DNA from: Clavaria fumosa
Taxonomy: Eukaryota > Basidiomycota > Agaricomycetes > Agaricales > Clavariaceae
DNA length: 64,000 nt
Direction: 5' to 3'
Assembly (NCBI GenBank): GCA_951802425.1
Contig: OX637800.1
Span: 1,302,001-1,366,000, forward strand
Below the pieces are notes generated by a model. The model was given only the letters and a program-made list of their open reading frames with translations. It had not been told where the DNA came from and did not search any database. Positions 32,380 to 43,792 of the stretch are shown piece after piece. Position numbers and translations under genes: made by a program. Position 1 is the stretch's first letter; each line of letters begins with the position of its first letter.

Positions 32380-33793
32380 ATGAAACAACGAAAGAGACAG
32401 AAGACACAACACGAAAAATCTGTAGCTTGTTCAACTCCTTTTGGACCTCTTTCCCTGAAGGATTCAATGTGGGCCCGCCTCCGAGGTGTTTTGCAAACGT
32501 TTTGCCGAGATCCCGCCGAAAACTCCAAGAAAAAACAGTAAGTTCACCTTTCATTCTAGATCGAGTTTTAATGCTTTCCTGCTAGACTTAAGATTTGGTC
32601 AGAACTTGAAACTCTGACAGCTGCTTCAGATTCAAGGGACACTAGCTCTCTTAGTGACACTGACTTCCAAAGGGTCGCGCTTACTGTAGCGTATGCATTG
32701 ATGAATCCCCGTAAGGATCATTTACACTTGCAAATTGATCAATCGCCTTATGTCCACACACAGTTCAGACAGACTGGGACGTTGAGCGGTTTGTAGATAA
32801 AATCAAGGCTGTTAAGATGGCTGGAAGCTATGACTCAAGAATACAGGAAGAGGTGGTTCGTTTGAAGGAAAAATTCGGACTATTTGTCAACCCCAGGCGT
32901 ATTGAAGAGCCTGCGACTATTGTCGACAAATTTGGTCGAATTCTAATATGGCATCTTCCTGGTATTCTTTCCAAGTCTCATTTGGTGATTGCGTTTTGGC
33001 TTTAGTTTCTTAAGTCCTCGAAGAAGACTGACGGTAGAAAATCCACAGGCCAAATACAATGAAGCTTCTGCAGCAATCAAGGACTACTTGGTAACCCAGG
33101 CATCTAGCAGTGAAAAGTCTTGGAGGTTGACTGGATTTCACCCCCCTGCTAACACTGTATTTGGGGCTGGTTCTCTGAACTTTTCTCCAGGTTGGTTTAT
33201 GAGGCTCAGAGATGTAAGCAAACACAGTTGCACAAATGGACGGAGTCCTCACAACCCCACAGCAACCGCACGAGAAGCTCAGGATGTCGGCCATCCTACA
33301 AAGCGCACAGGGCGGCTCATTCTTGACTGCAATCTCAAATTCTGAACTTATCTGCAACAGCGTTGCAGCGCTGATAACCCCAGAGCTATATGGCTTAGGA
33401 CTGTCTGCAATCCAGAAGGTGAAGGAGGGTGTTGAGATGGCAAACAACTACAAAAACGTTGAGTTGTGGCCCTCTGTTTACACGGCAATGCAGGTCATTG
33501 TGAATCGAGTGACGCCTCCTCATCGGGATGAAGGTGGCTGCCTGACGCATTACGATCTCCTTGTCAGCGCAGGTACACATACAGGCGCGACATTCGATAT
33601 CCCAGAGCTTGGAATTACTCTTGCTTATTCTCCTGGCACCATAGTCTCGCTCTGCGGGAGGATCTTCTTCCACCAAGTGCTTCGATGGGAGGGAGAGAGA
33701 ATATGTGTCGCACATTTCATTAAAGACAATGTCCACGAAAGGTTGCAGCTACCTCGGCCTACATGGCCTAAACAGTCAGACTATTTTGCGTAA
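32380..33793 (+). CDS. TET/JBP-family 2-oxoglutarate/Fe(II) dioxygenase (399 aa)
   Basis: Five exons join in phase: 32380-32537, 32586-32710, 32764-32984, 33049-33213 and 33263-33793, with introns of 48-65 nt. The N-terminus is basic (MKQRKRQKTQHEK). The catalytic domain holds TPPHRDEGG (Fe-binding H-x-D, about residue 295), GTIVSLCGRIFFHQVL (second Fe-binding His) and GERICVAHFIKD, which carries the Arg expected to hold 2-oxoglutarate. This is the pattern of the TET/JBP superfamily, which oxidises 5-methylcytosine or thymine in DNA; fungal members are commonly carried by KDZ transposons. No lesion is visible, and the length suits a transposon-type member. The exact base product cannot be told from sequence. 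The gene sits between the two finger-protein genes. Confidence 0.87.
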
Positions 33794-33929
33794 CACTTTT
33801 TTCTAGTCTGCGCATTGTCAGAATTCACAATTGATCTATATGTACTGTATTTTATCTAATGAGGAAGCGCCGGCTGCAGAACCCTTGCTTGTCCACGCAA
33901 AGAATGATGTAAAACATTAGGAGAGATCG

Positions 33930-34799
33930 CAGTAGCGATTTCGACCTGTTTTCGGCTTGTTTTCGACTTGTTTTCAAATCTGGTTTTCAATCCTGTTTTC
34001 GCAGCTTGTCCCGAAACTCATTTTCAGCTTCGAGCTGTTTTCACTGGCCTGCCACGCCATGTCGGACTGTGAAAATTACAAGCGGTACACTCAAAATGGC
34101 TGAACCAATGGTCGAAACGGTACAGTAGTAATCGTTCTAATTCCTTGCTTCGTTAATGGGGGCTCCTCTTCAGCCTTGGCCCGCTCCCTTGCTAACCTAC
34201 CTTTCCCTCTCGCGAGATTCACCTCTCTCCAGCACAACTCCGCCTCCTTGACCAGGACACCAGCGGCATCATACGTATCGAGAACACTTCTGATGAAAAG
34301 ACTTCTTCGACTTTGTCCGGTTCCGTTGAAGTCAAGACCTTCCATATGCCTAGTAAGAAATGCTCGACTGCTGAGAGATTGTGCGAGACCAAAATGGAAT
34401 GAGATGCCATCTCATGCGTGTGTAAGAGATGATGGAGATATGCACACGAATAGGGTGGGAGTGACAGGCCCGCCGTCGCGTCCATCTCGTCCAGCGAGCT
34501 GTGCAGGATTCGGGTCGGCGGTGCCATCGGTGAACACACAATGTATTTGCAGACTGGTCGATCCCCGCTCGAGCCCGATGAAAGACCATCAAGGAAGCCG
34601 TCAGTTGCCTGCTGTCGTTCCGTGCGACGAGGCATAGAGATGGCCAGCGGAGTATGAAGTCCTTCGGCAGACCGAGCACGAAAACAAGTTTCACAGTGGG
34701 GTTGTCAGAGTCGAAAACGGTTTTCATTCCAAAACAGCGCTGAATTACAATTTGAAAACAAGTCGAAAACAGGTCGAAAACAGGTCGAATTCACTACTG
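33930..34799. mobile_element. 870-bp element with TTTTCGACCTG-repeat inverted termini
   Basis: The ends are inverted copies starting CAGTAG and continuing with repeated GACCTGTTTTCG / GACTTGTTTTC words for about 60 bp. The imperfect inverted repeat extends a few bases outward into GGAGATC, so no clean target duplication could be called. The minus strand has a broken coding region (KTVFDSDNPTVKLVFVLGLP and later frames), probably a transposase relic that I cannot classify. Confidence 0.5.
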
Positions 34800-34861
34800 T
34801 GATCTCCTGTATTGTGCTACAGCCATTTGCGAAATTATCAGCACTGTCCTTCTCATCTTTG

Positions 34862-36479
34862 TCACGTGTGTTGTTTGCCCCACCAGACATCCGCCTTCCA
34901 TCCAGACGGCTTCTTCCTGTCACCAAACTGACAGTCCGAGGGAATAACAGAAACCGCACAACAATTTTTGCCACTGCAAGAAATTTTGATGCGGTCTTGA
35001 TCGTACGAAACTCTTGCAGATGAGAGAAGACCGCAGTAGCAGCATTGGTGGCCAATTTGAATTCCTTCGGGCCTCAATTGAGAATGGAACCAGGTCCATT
35101 TCTGACCAATAGATGATGAGAGATGCACAACAGAGGTGTGGGCACCTAGGCCTTCCTCTTCTGTCAAAAGCTTTGGAAGGATACGGTGAATAGAGAAATG
35201 TTCGACAAAGATTTTCACGGAAAGCTTCATCAACAAAGATGATGTCTGGATTGGGAAAAGTGTTGTGCTGCCGAAACCGATAATGTCGCAAAAAATTCCC
35301 CTGGATATGGTGAGACAGATACCTTGACATATACAGGAAACACATACTCTTGGGCAAAATCCTGTAACACCTTCCGGGAGTTCATATGAGTGTAGACGCC
35401 ACCGCATACAAGTAAGTAAAGCAGCGAATGCGTTGACTTTGCAAGTGCCCTGAGTTCATCGCCAAAAATGACGGATAGGAACTAAAACGCAAGTCAGTGT
35501 TCATCTGAGTATTCAAGAAAGGAAGCCGACATCATTGATTGTTAAACCAAATCCCTGCTGGATGTGAATGTCGCCATTGTCGGGATTACTGTGCGTGCGA
35601 AGGAATACAAGAAGGCGGGTACAGCCCGCACTGATGTACAATTGAGATGGCTTAATGATACTGTTAGGAATAGAAAGAGTACCTTCGTATAGAGATCGCG
35701 ATTTCGTCCATGAGACAGCGGTGACGTTCCACGGCAGTGATATTGCCAGGGTCGATGGTAAAAGGAACATGAATGTAACGGAGTTCACGATCGCCTTGAC
35801 CGGACGATTTGAAGTAGGCATCCAAGTAGTGATGGACAATCGGAGCAGGATCCCCCTTTTCGCCAAGCGAAGCAAGATGGAGATTGATAATGAAAACAGA
35901 TGAGTCGTCAAAACGTGGAAAATTTCCGCGAACAGTTGAGTTCTTCAGCTTGGCAATGCTATTGCATGGATTGAAATCCTCCCCATTGAGCTTGAGCCCC
36001 TACAAAAAGCCGAGGAATGATAGGGATGTCACGACGTGAGGGGATGTTACGCACAGTGTATGGAGCGGCTGGCCGACACTCAACACCTGCTTTCCTAGCT
36101 TTTGATGAATGCCGATCTCTTCCCAAGTGGCAGCTAGGACAGATAAATTGGTATTCAGGCTTCAAAAACTCCACGTCGGAGATGGGTAGAGTGACGCAAG
36201 CACAAGTTGAACGTGGGCACTGATCACATTCTTTGAGATCACCCCCTTCACCACATACACAGCACCACTGGTAACATAATTAGTCAAGGCTATAATGTGA
36301 GATAATTGAAGAAACCTAACGTTATCATGGGCTGCTTCTTGATGGGACACAGGTTTGGTCGACGTGCTCTTCGCCAACGGGACCTTTGGACCAGCGATGC
36401 GAAATGTCCTCCCTTTGAGAACAATGCGAACCGAGGGTGATCCGGTGGACGTTTTCGCGGTTTGTTTTGTTCGGGCCAT
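34862..36479 (-). CDS. Histone H3-tail mimic fused to PHD/ADD-like finger protein (453 aa)
   Basis: Six exons join in phase: 36479-36321, 36267-36055, 35999-35683, 35630-35531, 35481-35348 and 35300-34862; introns are 47-55 nt. The protein begins MARTKQTAKTSTGSPSVR. After the initiator Met, residues 1-7 equal the histone H3 tail and residues 10-12 (S-T-G) do as well; R8 is Lys and K9 is Thr. Residues about 55-100 form a finger, CCVCGEGGDLKECDQC, PRSTCAC, ICPSCH, matching the spacing of PHD fingers and especially the ADD PHD that reads unmodified H3K4. A 290-residue unknown region follows, then a second Cys cluster (CCYCGLLSS, CSGKNCC; about 395-425). It is homologous to the gene split at 22979-31544. 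The function is unknown; a chromatin role by mimicry is inferred. Confidence 0.8.
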
Positions 36480-36603
36480 AGGAAGTTGATGAAATTAGGC
36501 ACGGGTGAGACTGACTCGCGACGCGTAGACACGAAACGCGCAAAACACACGGCGTGAGCGAGACCGCACGTGATGCTTATGTAAGGTTGGTGTCTGCCGT
36601 CCT

Positions 36604-36645
36604 CGCTTCCTTCCTTCCTTCCTTCCTTCCTTCCTTCCTTCCTTC
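36604..36645. repeat. CCTT microsatellite
   Basis: About nine perfect CCTT units, just upstream of the start of the H3-mimic gene on the other strand. Confidence 0.95.
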
Positions 36646-36759
36646 TGTGAGGCCCACGTCTTCGCCTCGGGTCCCTGAACAAATGAAAGCACTGGTCACT
36701 GCAAGCCCCAACAGCAAGAATGTATTCCTAAATTGCTGACAGGGACTTGACTTCTATAT

Positions 36760-37361
36760 CTTGCAACAGACCCGCTGACAAACGCGTCCCTGCAGCCAAT
36801 CACCCTTGTCAACGGCAAAACCGTCGCTAGGGGCGAAGGCAACCACGTCAGCGTCGAGTTCAACCTGCTCTACCACATACGTTTTCCTTACCTCCTCCGA
36901 AACAAACAGGAGAAGAGCTGACGGCGTTGAACATAGTGGCACGTCACGGTCTCGACTGCCGACGAGAAGTGGACCGAGCTGGCCCTTGAGCGCGCGTTCA
37001 ATAGCAGGCCGGCTGACCAGGTAAGCTTCCCCCCGTTTCCTCTCTCCATTCGTGACTGACCCGTCCGGATAGCTCACGATGCAAGACTTTGGCGCCCGCC
37101 TGCGGAAGGCCTTCCAAGAGGTCAACTCCGACCCGAAGCAGCGCACCTTCAAAGTGTGAGTGAGGGCGCGTGCGCGTTGCGCCCTCCCGTCTTTGTCGCT
37201 GTGCTGCGCAGAACTGACCTGCGGCGTATAGCATGAAGCGCGGCGTGGACAGCCGCGGACGAGGGCGATGGCGAACCCAGCGAGGCAGTACCACGCGGGG
37301 GGGACGCCGCCTGTGCTTCTTCGCACTGTTAAGATGCTTGGCATTGAGCAGGGCAGACAGT
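36760..37361 (+). pseudogene. Fragment of a Ppo-type fatty-acid (linoleate) dioxygenase gene
   Basis: Consecutive exon pieces encode TDPLTNASLQPITLVNGKTV, ARGEGNHVSVEFNLLYH, WHVTVSTADEKWTE, LTMQDFGARLRKAFQEV and YHAGGTPPVLLRTVKMLGIE. These are neighbouring blocks of the haem-peroxidase-like domain of psi-factor oxygenases / linoleate diol synthases, including the region around the proximal His motif. The pieces are in the correct order with remnants of introns, but the first donor is lost and one exon is out of frame. Only a middle part of the roughly 1,000-residue enzyme is present, so it is a captured, non-functional host fragment. Confidence 0.7.
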
Positions 37362-37564
37362 GAGGTGTTTGTACGGTGCGTTTTTGTTGGCCCCTTTCCT
37401 CGTGTGCATTTTTTTGTAGATGGTGTGTTCATTGGTTGGGTCATTTTTCGAGGAGGGTCCCTGCTCACTGTGTGCTAACCGTGCCGCAATTGATGGATTT
37501 CACCATGTGAGTAATCCGCCAAAGCCTCCCTGCTTGTTGTGCGCTGCAATCCCTTGTCCTCCGA

Positions 37565-39445
37565 CACGTAGTGATGTAGTGTGGTGGGGCCAGGCAGCAA
37601 TGCCTTGCCTTGTACCGCATTTACAAGCCCTATCCATGTCGATGTGGACAAGGTTTGGTGAGGCGGCGATGCCTCACCCTCATACTCTCGTTTGCAGGCC
37701 TCGTCCACAGTGATGTGGATGCGGTGCGGTTAGGCGGCGATGCCTTGCCTTGTACTTTTTATCCAAGCCTATCCATGTCGATGTGGACAAGGTTTGGTGA
37801 GGCGGCGATGCCTCACCCTCGTTTGCAGGCCTCGTCCACAGTGATGTGGATGTGGTGCGGTTAGGCGGCGATGCCTTGCCTTGTACTGTATATCCAAGCC
37901 CTATCCACGTCGATGTGGATGAGGTTCAGTGAGGCGGTGATGCCTTGCTCTCGTATCATATATCCAAGCCCTATCCATGTCGATGTGGACAAGGTTTGGT
38001 GAGGCGGCGATGCCTCACCCTCATACTCTCGTTTGCAGGCCTCGTCCACGATGATGTGGATGTGGTGTGGTTAGGCAGCGATGCCTTGCCTTGTACTGTA
38101 TATCCAAGCCTATCCATGTCAATGTGGACAAGGTTTGGTGAGGCGGCGATGCCTCACCCTCATACTTGTTTGCAGGCCTCGTCCACGGTGATGTGGATGT
38201 GGTGCGGTTAGGCGGCGATGCCTTGCCTTGTACTGTATATCCAAGCCTATCCATGTCAATGTGGACAAGGTTTGGTGAGGCGGCGATGCCTCACCCTCAT
38301 ACTCTTGTTTGCAGGCCTCGTCCACGGTGATGTGGATGTGGTGCGGTTAGGCGGCGATGCCTTGCCTTGTACTGTATATCCAAGCCCTATCCACGTCGAT
38401 GTGGATGAGGTTCAGTGAGGTGGTGATGCCTTGCTCTCGTATCGTATATCCAAGCCCTATCCATGTCGATGTGGACAAGGTTTGGTGAGGCGGTGATGCC
38501 TCACCCTCATACTCTCGTTTGCAGGCCTCGTCCACGGTGATGTGGATGTGGTGTGGTTAGGCGGCGATGCCTTGCCTTGTACTGTATATCCAAGCCTATC
38601 CATGTCGATGTGGACAAGGCTTGGTGAGGCGGCGATGCCTCACCCTCATACTCTCGTTTGCAGGCCTCGTCCACGGTGATGTGGATGTGGTGTGGTTAGG
38701 CGGCGATGCCTTGCCTTGTACTGTATATCCAAGCCTATCCATGTTGATGTGGACAAGGCTTGGTGAGGCGGCGATGCCTCACCATCATACTCTCATTTGC
38801 AGGCCTCGTCCACGGTAATGTGGATGCGGTGTGGCCAGGCGGCGATGCCTTGCCTTGTACTTTTTATCCAAGCCTATCCACGTCGATGTGGACAAGGTTT
38901 GGTGAGGCGGCAATGCCTCACCCTCATACTCGTTTGCAGGCCTCGTCCACGGTGATGTGGATGTGGTGCGGTTAGGCGGCGATGCCTTGCCTTGTACTGT
39001 ATATCCAAGCCCTATCCACGTCGATGTGGATGAGGTTCAGTGAGGCGGTGATGCCTTGCTCTCGTATCGTATATCCAAGCCCTATCCATGTCGATGTGGA
39101 CAAGGTTTGGTGAGGCGGCGATGCCTCACCCTCATACTCTCGTTTGCAGGCCTCGTCCATGGTGATGTGGATGTGGTGTGGTTAGGCAGCGATGCCTTGC
39201 CTTGTACTGTATATCCAAGCCTATCCATGTCGATGTGGACAAGGCTTGGTGAGGCGGCGATGCCTCACCATCATACTCTCATTTGCAGGCTTCGTCCACG
39301 GTAATGTGGATGCGGTGTGGCCAGGCGGTGATGCCTTGCCCTTGTACCATATTTACAAGCCCTATCCATGTTGATGTGGACAAGGTTCGGTGAGGCGGCG
39401 CTGCCTCACCATCATACTCGCATTTGCAGGCCCCATCCGCAGCAA
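37565..39445. repeat. Minisatellite, about 137-140 bp dimeric unit
   Basis: About 13 tandem units. Each unit is itself two related halves of about 70 bp: one with TGGACAAGGTTTGGTGAGG and CGATGCCTCACC, the other with GTGGATGTGGTGCGGTTAGG and CGATGCCTTGCC, both containing GATGTGGA and GGCGGCGATGCCT. Some units carry an extra variant half with GTGGATGAGGTTCAGTGAGG. The repeat lacks stops in several frames, so long frames on both strands are artefacts. The flanks 37362-37564 and 39446-40226 hold no gene; 39937-40020 contains a 50-bp tandem duplication (CTTATTTTAGTGTATAGATT) in the likely transposase promoter. Confidence 0.9.
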
Positions 39446-40226
39446 CGGCAGAGTGGGGGTCAGGCGGCATGCGATGCATCATTGCGATGACGGTGTGTAG
39501 CGTATTTGATGCATTGCATGTCGGTGGTAACTACTGTACACTGTTGCATGATAGCCCATTTATCTAGTGCCCCATCTTCCTTCCTATCTGACATCTGGGA
39601 TTGTCTTGCGTCTTCTCCTCGGAACTCCAACATCCTGTATCCACAATTTGAATGCCCCCTGCGATCGGGGAGTGGCTGCATTAGCCGCTTCTAGCTGCGA
39701 GAAGCCTGGCTCAGGCACTGGTCTATACACAACCGATATTACGCACTTCCAATGTGGCCAGAAGGGCCTTATCAGGCAAGCTGCCTTGTTCTCCCATCAC
39801 CATTACATATACCACTATCTCCACAACCACCATTCCTGCTTCCTCTCAGCACTAATGTCACAATCCGAAATCTCTGTCCTGGCAAGCTTCGAGAGATGCG
39901 CAGAACTTCGCTTGTTGGAATTCAAGCTTGATCCATACTTATTTTAGTGTATAGATTACCTAATTTGCTACCTTGTGCCTTATCGATGCTTATTTTAATG
40001 TATAGATTACCTAATTTGCTTGCACATTTGTATCGCACCACTGTGCAGACCCGCTCCTTTTAATCACACCGTCATTCCTTCTTTCTGCCGTGCTGTCTTA
40101 TCAATTTCCAGACGTGAGTCTGGACAGTTGTATCTTGATTATGAAGCGAAGGCGTCACAAGGGAAGGTTCTTTGTTCTTTCAAAATACCCCACACGTGAC
40201 TTGTACTTCTTTCTCTGTCTCTACTT

Positions 40227-43200
40227 ATGGCTGGACTGCCTGGTTCAAAACGAAAAGAAAATGCTCAGGAGGTTGAGTTTGTTTCAGTTTATAACAAGCG
40301 TCTCCGAAAGTCATTTATACGAGCTCACGATGTTCGTAAATCCACCTCCTCTCGATCCCACACCGCCTCCCCGAACAAACTCTTGTCCGAAGAATTTGAG
40401 ACCTCTGCCATTGGCTTCTCTTCCTCCAATATTGCACCAGCTCCAGTTCTTCGCTCTGAGGCATCTGTTGATCCCGGCTCTGTCCCTGTTATTCGTGTAG
40501 AGAGGTCAAGGAAGCGAAAACAAGGAAAAGTACGGGTTGATGCTTCCTCATAATGTGTATCCACTGACATAATTTTCAGGCCCAGAATGTGTTTCTGGAG
40601 GAATGGTTGTCGCTACGATCAATCTACGCTGAGGAAATCTTGGGATTGGAAGCTCCATCCCCGTCAACCACTTGCCAAGGCTGCCACAAGACAGAATTCA
40701 AGTTTCGATGTCGCGATTGCTTTTATCGGCCTCTGACTTGTAAAGCATGTTGTGCTAAAGGACACGCCAATACCCCATTCCATTCTGTTGAATTATGGAA
40801 TGGAATGTGCTTCTTACCATCGGATCTCGCACAAACAGGATTGGTGATTTGCTTAGGGCACAAGGGCTCCCCTTGTCCAGAGTACCAAGACAGAGGAGAG
40901 GACGAGAATGAGGATCAGTTTTCAAGCAACGAAGGTGACGTCGATTCAGAGAGTTGCCATGCAAGACAACTGCAAATCATTCATTCCAATGGAGTGTGTG
41001 AAAGGACTATACGATACTGCAAATGTGCAAATGCTCCAGCATACCATATCCAACTACTTCAGCACCATCTCTTTCCTGCAAGCTCCAAGAGACCACAAAC
41101 TGCTTTCACTTTTCAAGTTCTTGATCATTTTCATATCGATGCAATGGAGTGCAAAATTTCAGCCGGAGCATTTTACACCAAATCGAGGCAGCTAACCTCT
41201 AACGCTTTCCCAGACACTATCCCCGTTCGTCCAATTCATACTTTTCTAGATTTTGCTTATTCATTGTCCTGGATCGCGATAATTAGGATCGGTACCGAGA
41301 GTTGATGAGAGTCTCCTGGCAATGGAGAGATCTGAAGAATAGAAAACGATTTGGATATGGACATGATGTGGATATAATGCCAGGCACAGGCGATCTAGCT
41401 CTTTTCTGCCCAGCGTGCCCTCAGCCGGGAATCAATCTTCCCGAAAATTGGAGAAGTCACCCAGACCAGTGAGTCTTACCTGAGTAATCTTGCCTCATTC
41501 CTGATGATGAAAGGTGGCTTTTCCAGAGATCTCTCGTCATGGACAGAAATTTTTCTGCGGAGCACTTGAAGATGCCCAGAGCAGAAAAAGATGTGTGGCT
41601 GACTAATGGAGAGGGATATATGGTAGAAAAATCGAATTATCAGCAGCACCTTTTAGAGGCAACGGATATTCGTGAGGTGAGTGCCTCAGCCAAAACAGTT
41701 ACGTTTGTATCTTGAATACTTCTTCTAGAAGTCAAAATGCTCAAACCACCGAGCAATTAGCCAGGCGCTCACTGCACGTTCTAGTCACCTTGAAGCCACT
41801 GGAATTGGGGCATGCGCCTGTTCTCGGCATGGATGCTTTGTTCCTCATTGTGTGGTTGATTTTCAGAAGGGCGAGCGGTAAGTGAGAGCAAATACATTCT
41901 TTAAATCTTTTCAACTTTTCTCTCGGCAGTCACGTCAACATTGACTATGCAATATGCCAAGCTATGAAATATCGCACAGAAGGAATGTCTGAAATATTAG
42001 TCATTTACGATGTCTGTTGCCAGTGGATTCGCAACTTCAGAGTACGAGTTGAAAGAAGCGCATACCTATACATGCCAGCTGCAACAAAGGTCATAGGAGC
42101 AGTGGGAAAATTCCACTTGGGGGCACACATTCCTTCTTGTTTTCCTCTTTTCTCGCTCAACTTTATTCCTGGTGCAGGACAACAAGATGGAGAGATTTTG
42201 GAGACACTGTGGTCCAGTTTGAACAAGATCTCCAGCAGCATACGAGCCATGAGCAAAGCGCATCGTCAGGAAGTGCTGGATGATTACATGCGGGACTCAA
42301 ACTGGAAGAAGTTAGTGAATATTGGTGAGCATTAAGAGCTTTTACAAGATATCTTTCAGACTGAATGTTCAATCAAGTGAAAGCCCTCTTCTCCAAATTC
42401 AAAGCAGCAGTGGAAGGCGTTCAGCAAACCAAAACGCCCTTTGAAGCTCTGAATCGCAATATTCCCAGCCATTTAAGAGAAGCATGGAAAGAAAGCGAGA
42501 AGGTTGCTTTGGAATGTCGTGGGGAACACCTGTCGATATATGATGTACAATTGGACAAAGGTGGGTTCAATTCTTGCCACAGACCCCTAGACAAAACTGA
42601 AGACATAAAAATAAAGCACCATCTCTTGCAGAAGTGCAGTTAATGCTGTCAACAAAGGAGAGGACTGCTGGATTACCTTCAGGCATAGTTTCCCTGCTGA
42701 TGGAAGGAATGGCTTTGGAAGAAATTCAGTGAGTAATGCTCTTGAGTGTTTTTATTAGCGCCCCTGTAACAAGTCCTTTCCCAGGCATTCCATTACGACA
42801 AAACTATCCAAGAGGCAAAAGCTTGCCATCCCTCAAAAACAAAGCGTCGTAGATCGGCTAAACAAACTTGAATCAAAAATCGAAGGCCACAATTTAAAAA
42901 TCTCCGCAGTTCTTGGAGATTTTGAATGGAACCAAGATGAGTCAGACCTGCAAGGGGATGAAGACTCCGAAGGGGGTATGGATGGGATTGACGAAGGTGA
43001 TCATTTTGAAGACCTTGTGGGAAATAGCATGCAAGCCAGGCTCTTGATGCCTTCGACTTTCGGTTGAGATTTCTGCTTGAAAAATGGATGGGGCCAGATT
43101 GTCGAACAAGAAATACAACTTCGGACAGCACAGGCAGGCGAGTCCCTTGATGCACTCAGGCTAGCTATCGGACACAAATCACTGCTCTACAAATTATGCA

Positions 43201-43792
43201 TCTGAAAATCCAAAACACAGAGCAGCAAGACAAGGAGTCAAGCAGAGCTTCTTCAAATCAGTTCCAAGATTAAAGAGCTGGCTGGGAGATATCAACGAGC
43301 AAGAGCTGCCTTGTCTGACTTAGGTGCTCCTGCAGATACACTTGCCAAATTCCAAGCGCTCTCAGATTCGGACTTAAAGGTGAACACAGATGTCATAGAA
43401 GAGAACCGAGTGGGCCAGAGAAATGATAAACTACCTTGGATTTGGAGGACTGGAGGAGGTAATGAAAGCCCTTGGATGAATGAAAGTGAGATATGCTCAT
43501 TTACCTCTCAACGTTGCTCTAACCCTGAGAAGTTTGCCGGGTCAATTGGCTTCGAGCGAAAGCTCGACATGACAGGTGGAACGAAGAGTTGGAATTGGTG
43601 AAACATGAGATGACTTGGACTTTGTCTTGGTTTGCAAACCGAGAAAGTGAATGGAAGAGGAGATCTGTTTGGGCAGACAGAGAGCATAAGCCTGGGCACA
43701 AATGCTATGCCGAGAAGCAGATTATTTTGTGGAGGAGGATGCATACCGCTGCTGAACTTGCCTGGGAATCTGTTTTGAACCTGGGAAGATGA
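40227..43792 (+). pseudogene. KDZ transposase with CxC2 cysteine cluster, two in-frame stops
   Basis: Starting at MAGLPGSKRKENAQ, about nine exons follow. The CxC2-like cluster (40589-41230) has TCQGCHKTEFKFRCRDC, CKACCAKGHANTPFH, and NGVCERTIRYCKC, then QVLDHFHIDAMECKISAGAF. The transposase core (41310-42330) has LVMDRNFSAEH, DVWLTNGEGYM, VIYDVCCQW and GQQDGEILETLWSSLN, the D...E pattern of KDZ enzymes. The C-terminal part continues to VWADREHKPGHKCYAEKQ and ends at 43792. TGA codons at 43065-43067 (STFG*DFC) and 43203-43205 (CI*KSKTQ) interrupt conserved sequence, so this copy probably yields a truncated protein. It is the only transposase in the giant element. Confidence 0.85.

Noticed and set aside
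35240..35360. A frameshift in the H3-mimic gene
   Set aside because: Reading straight through, the frame ends early near 35240. A 47-nt intron with a GTATGT donor and CAG acceptor (35347-35301) restores the frame in phase, and the product then aligns with its homologue.
37565..39445. A CRISPR array
   Set aside because: The units are contiguous and too long, with no unique spacers, and the genome is fungal.
37600..39480. Many open frames of 60-90 codons on both strands
   Set aside because: They all lie in the minisatellite and are the same repeat translated in different registers.
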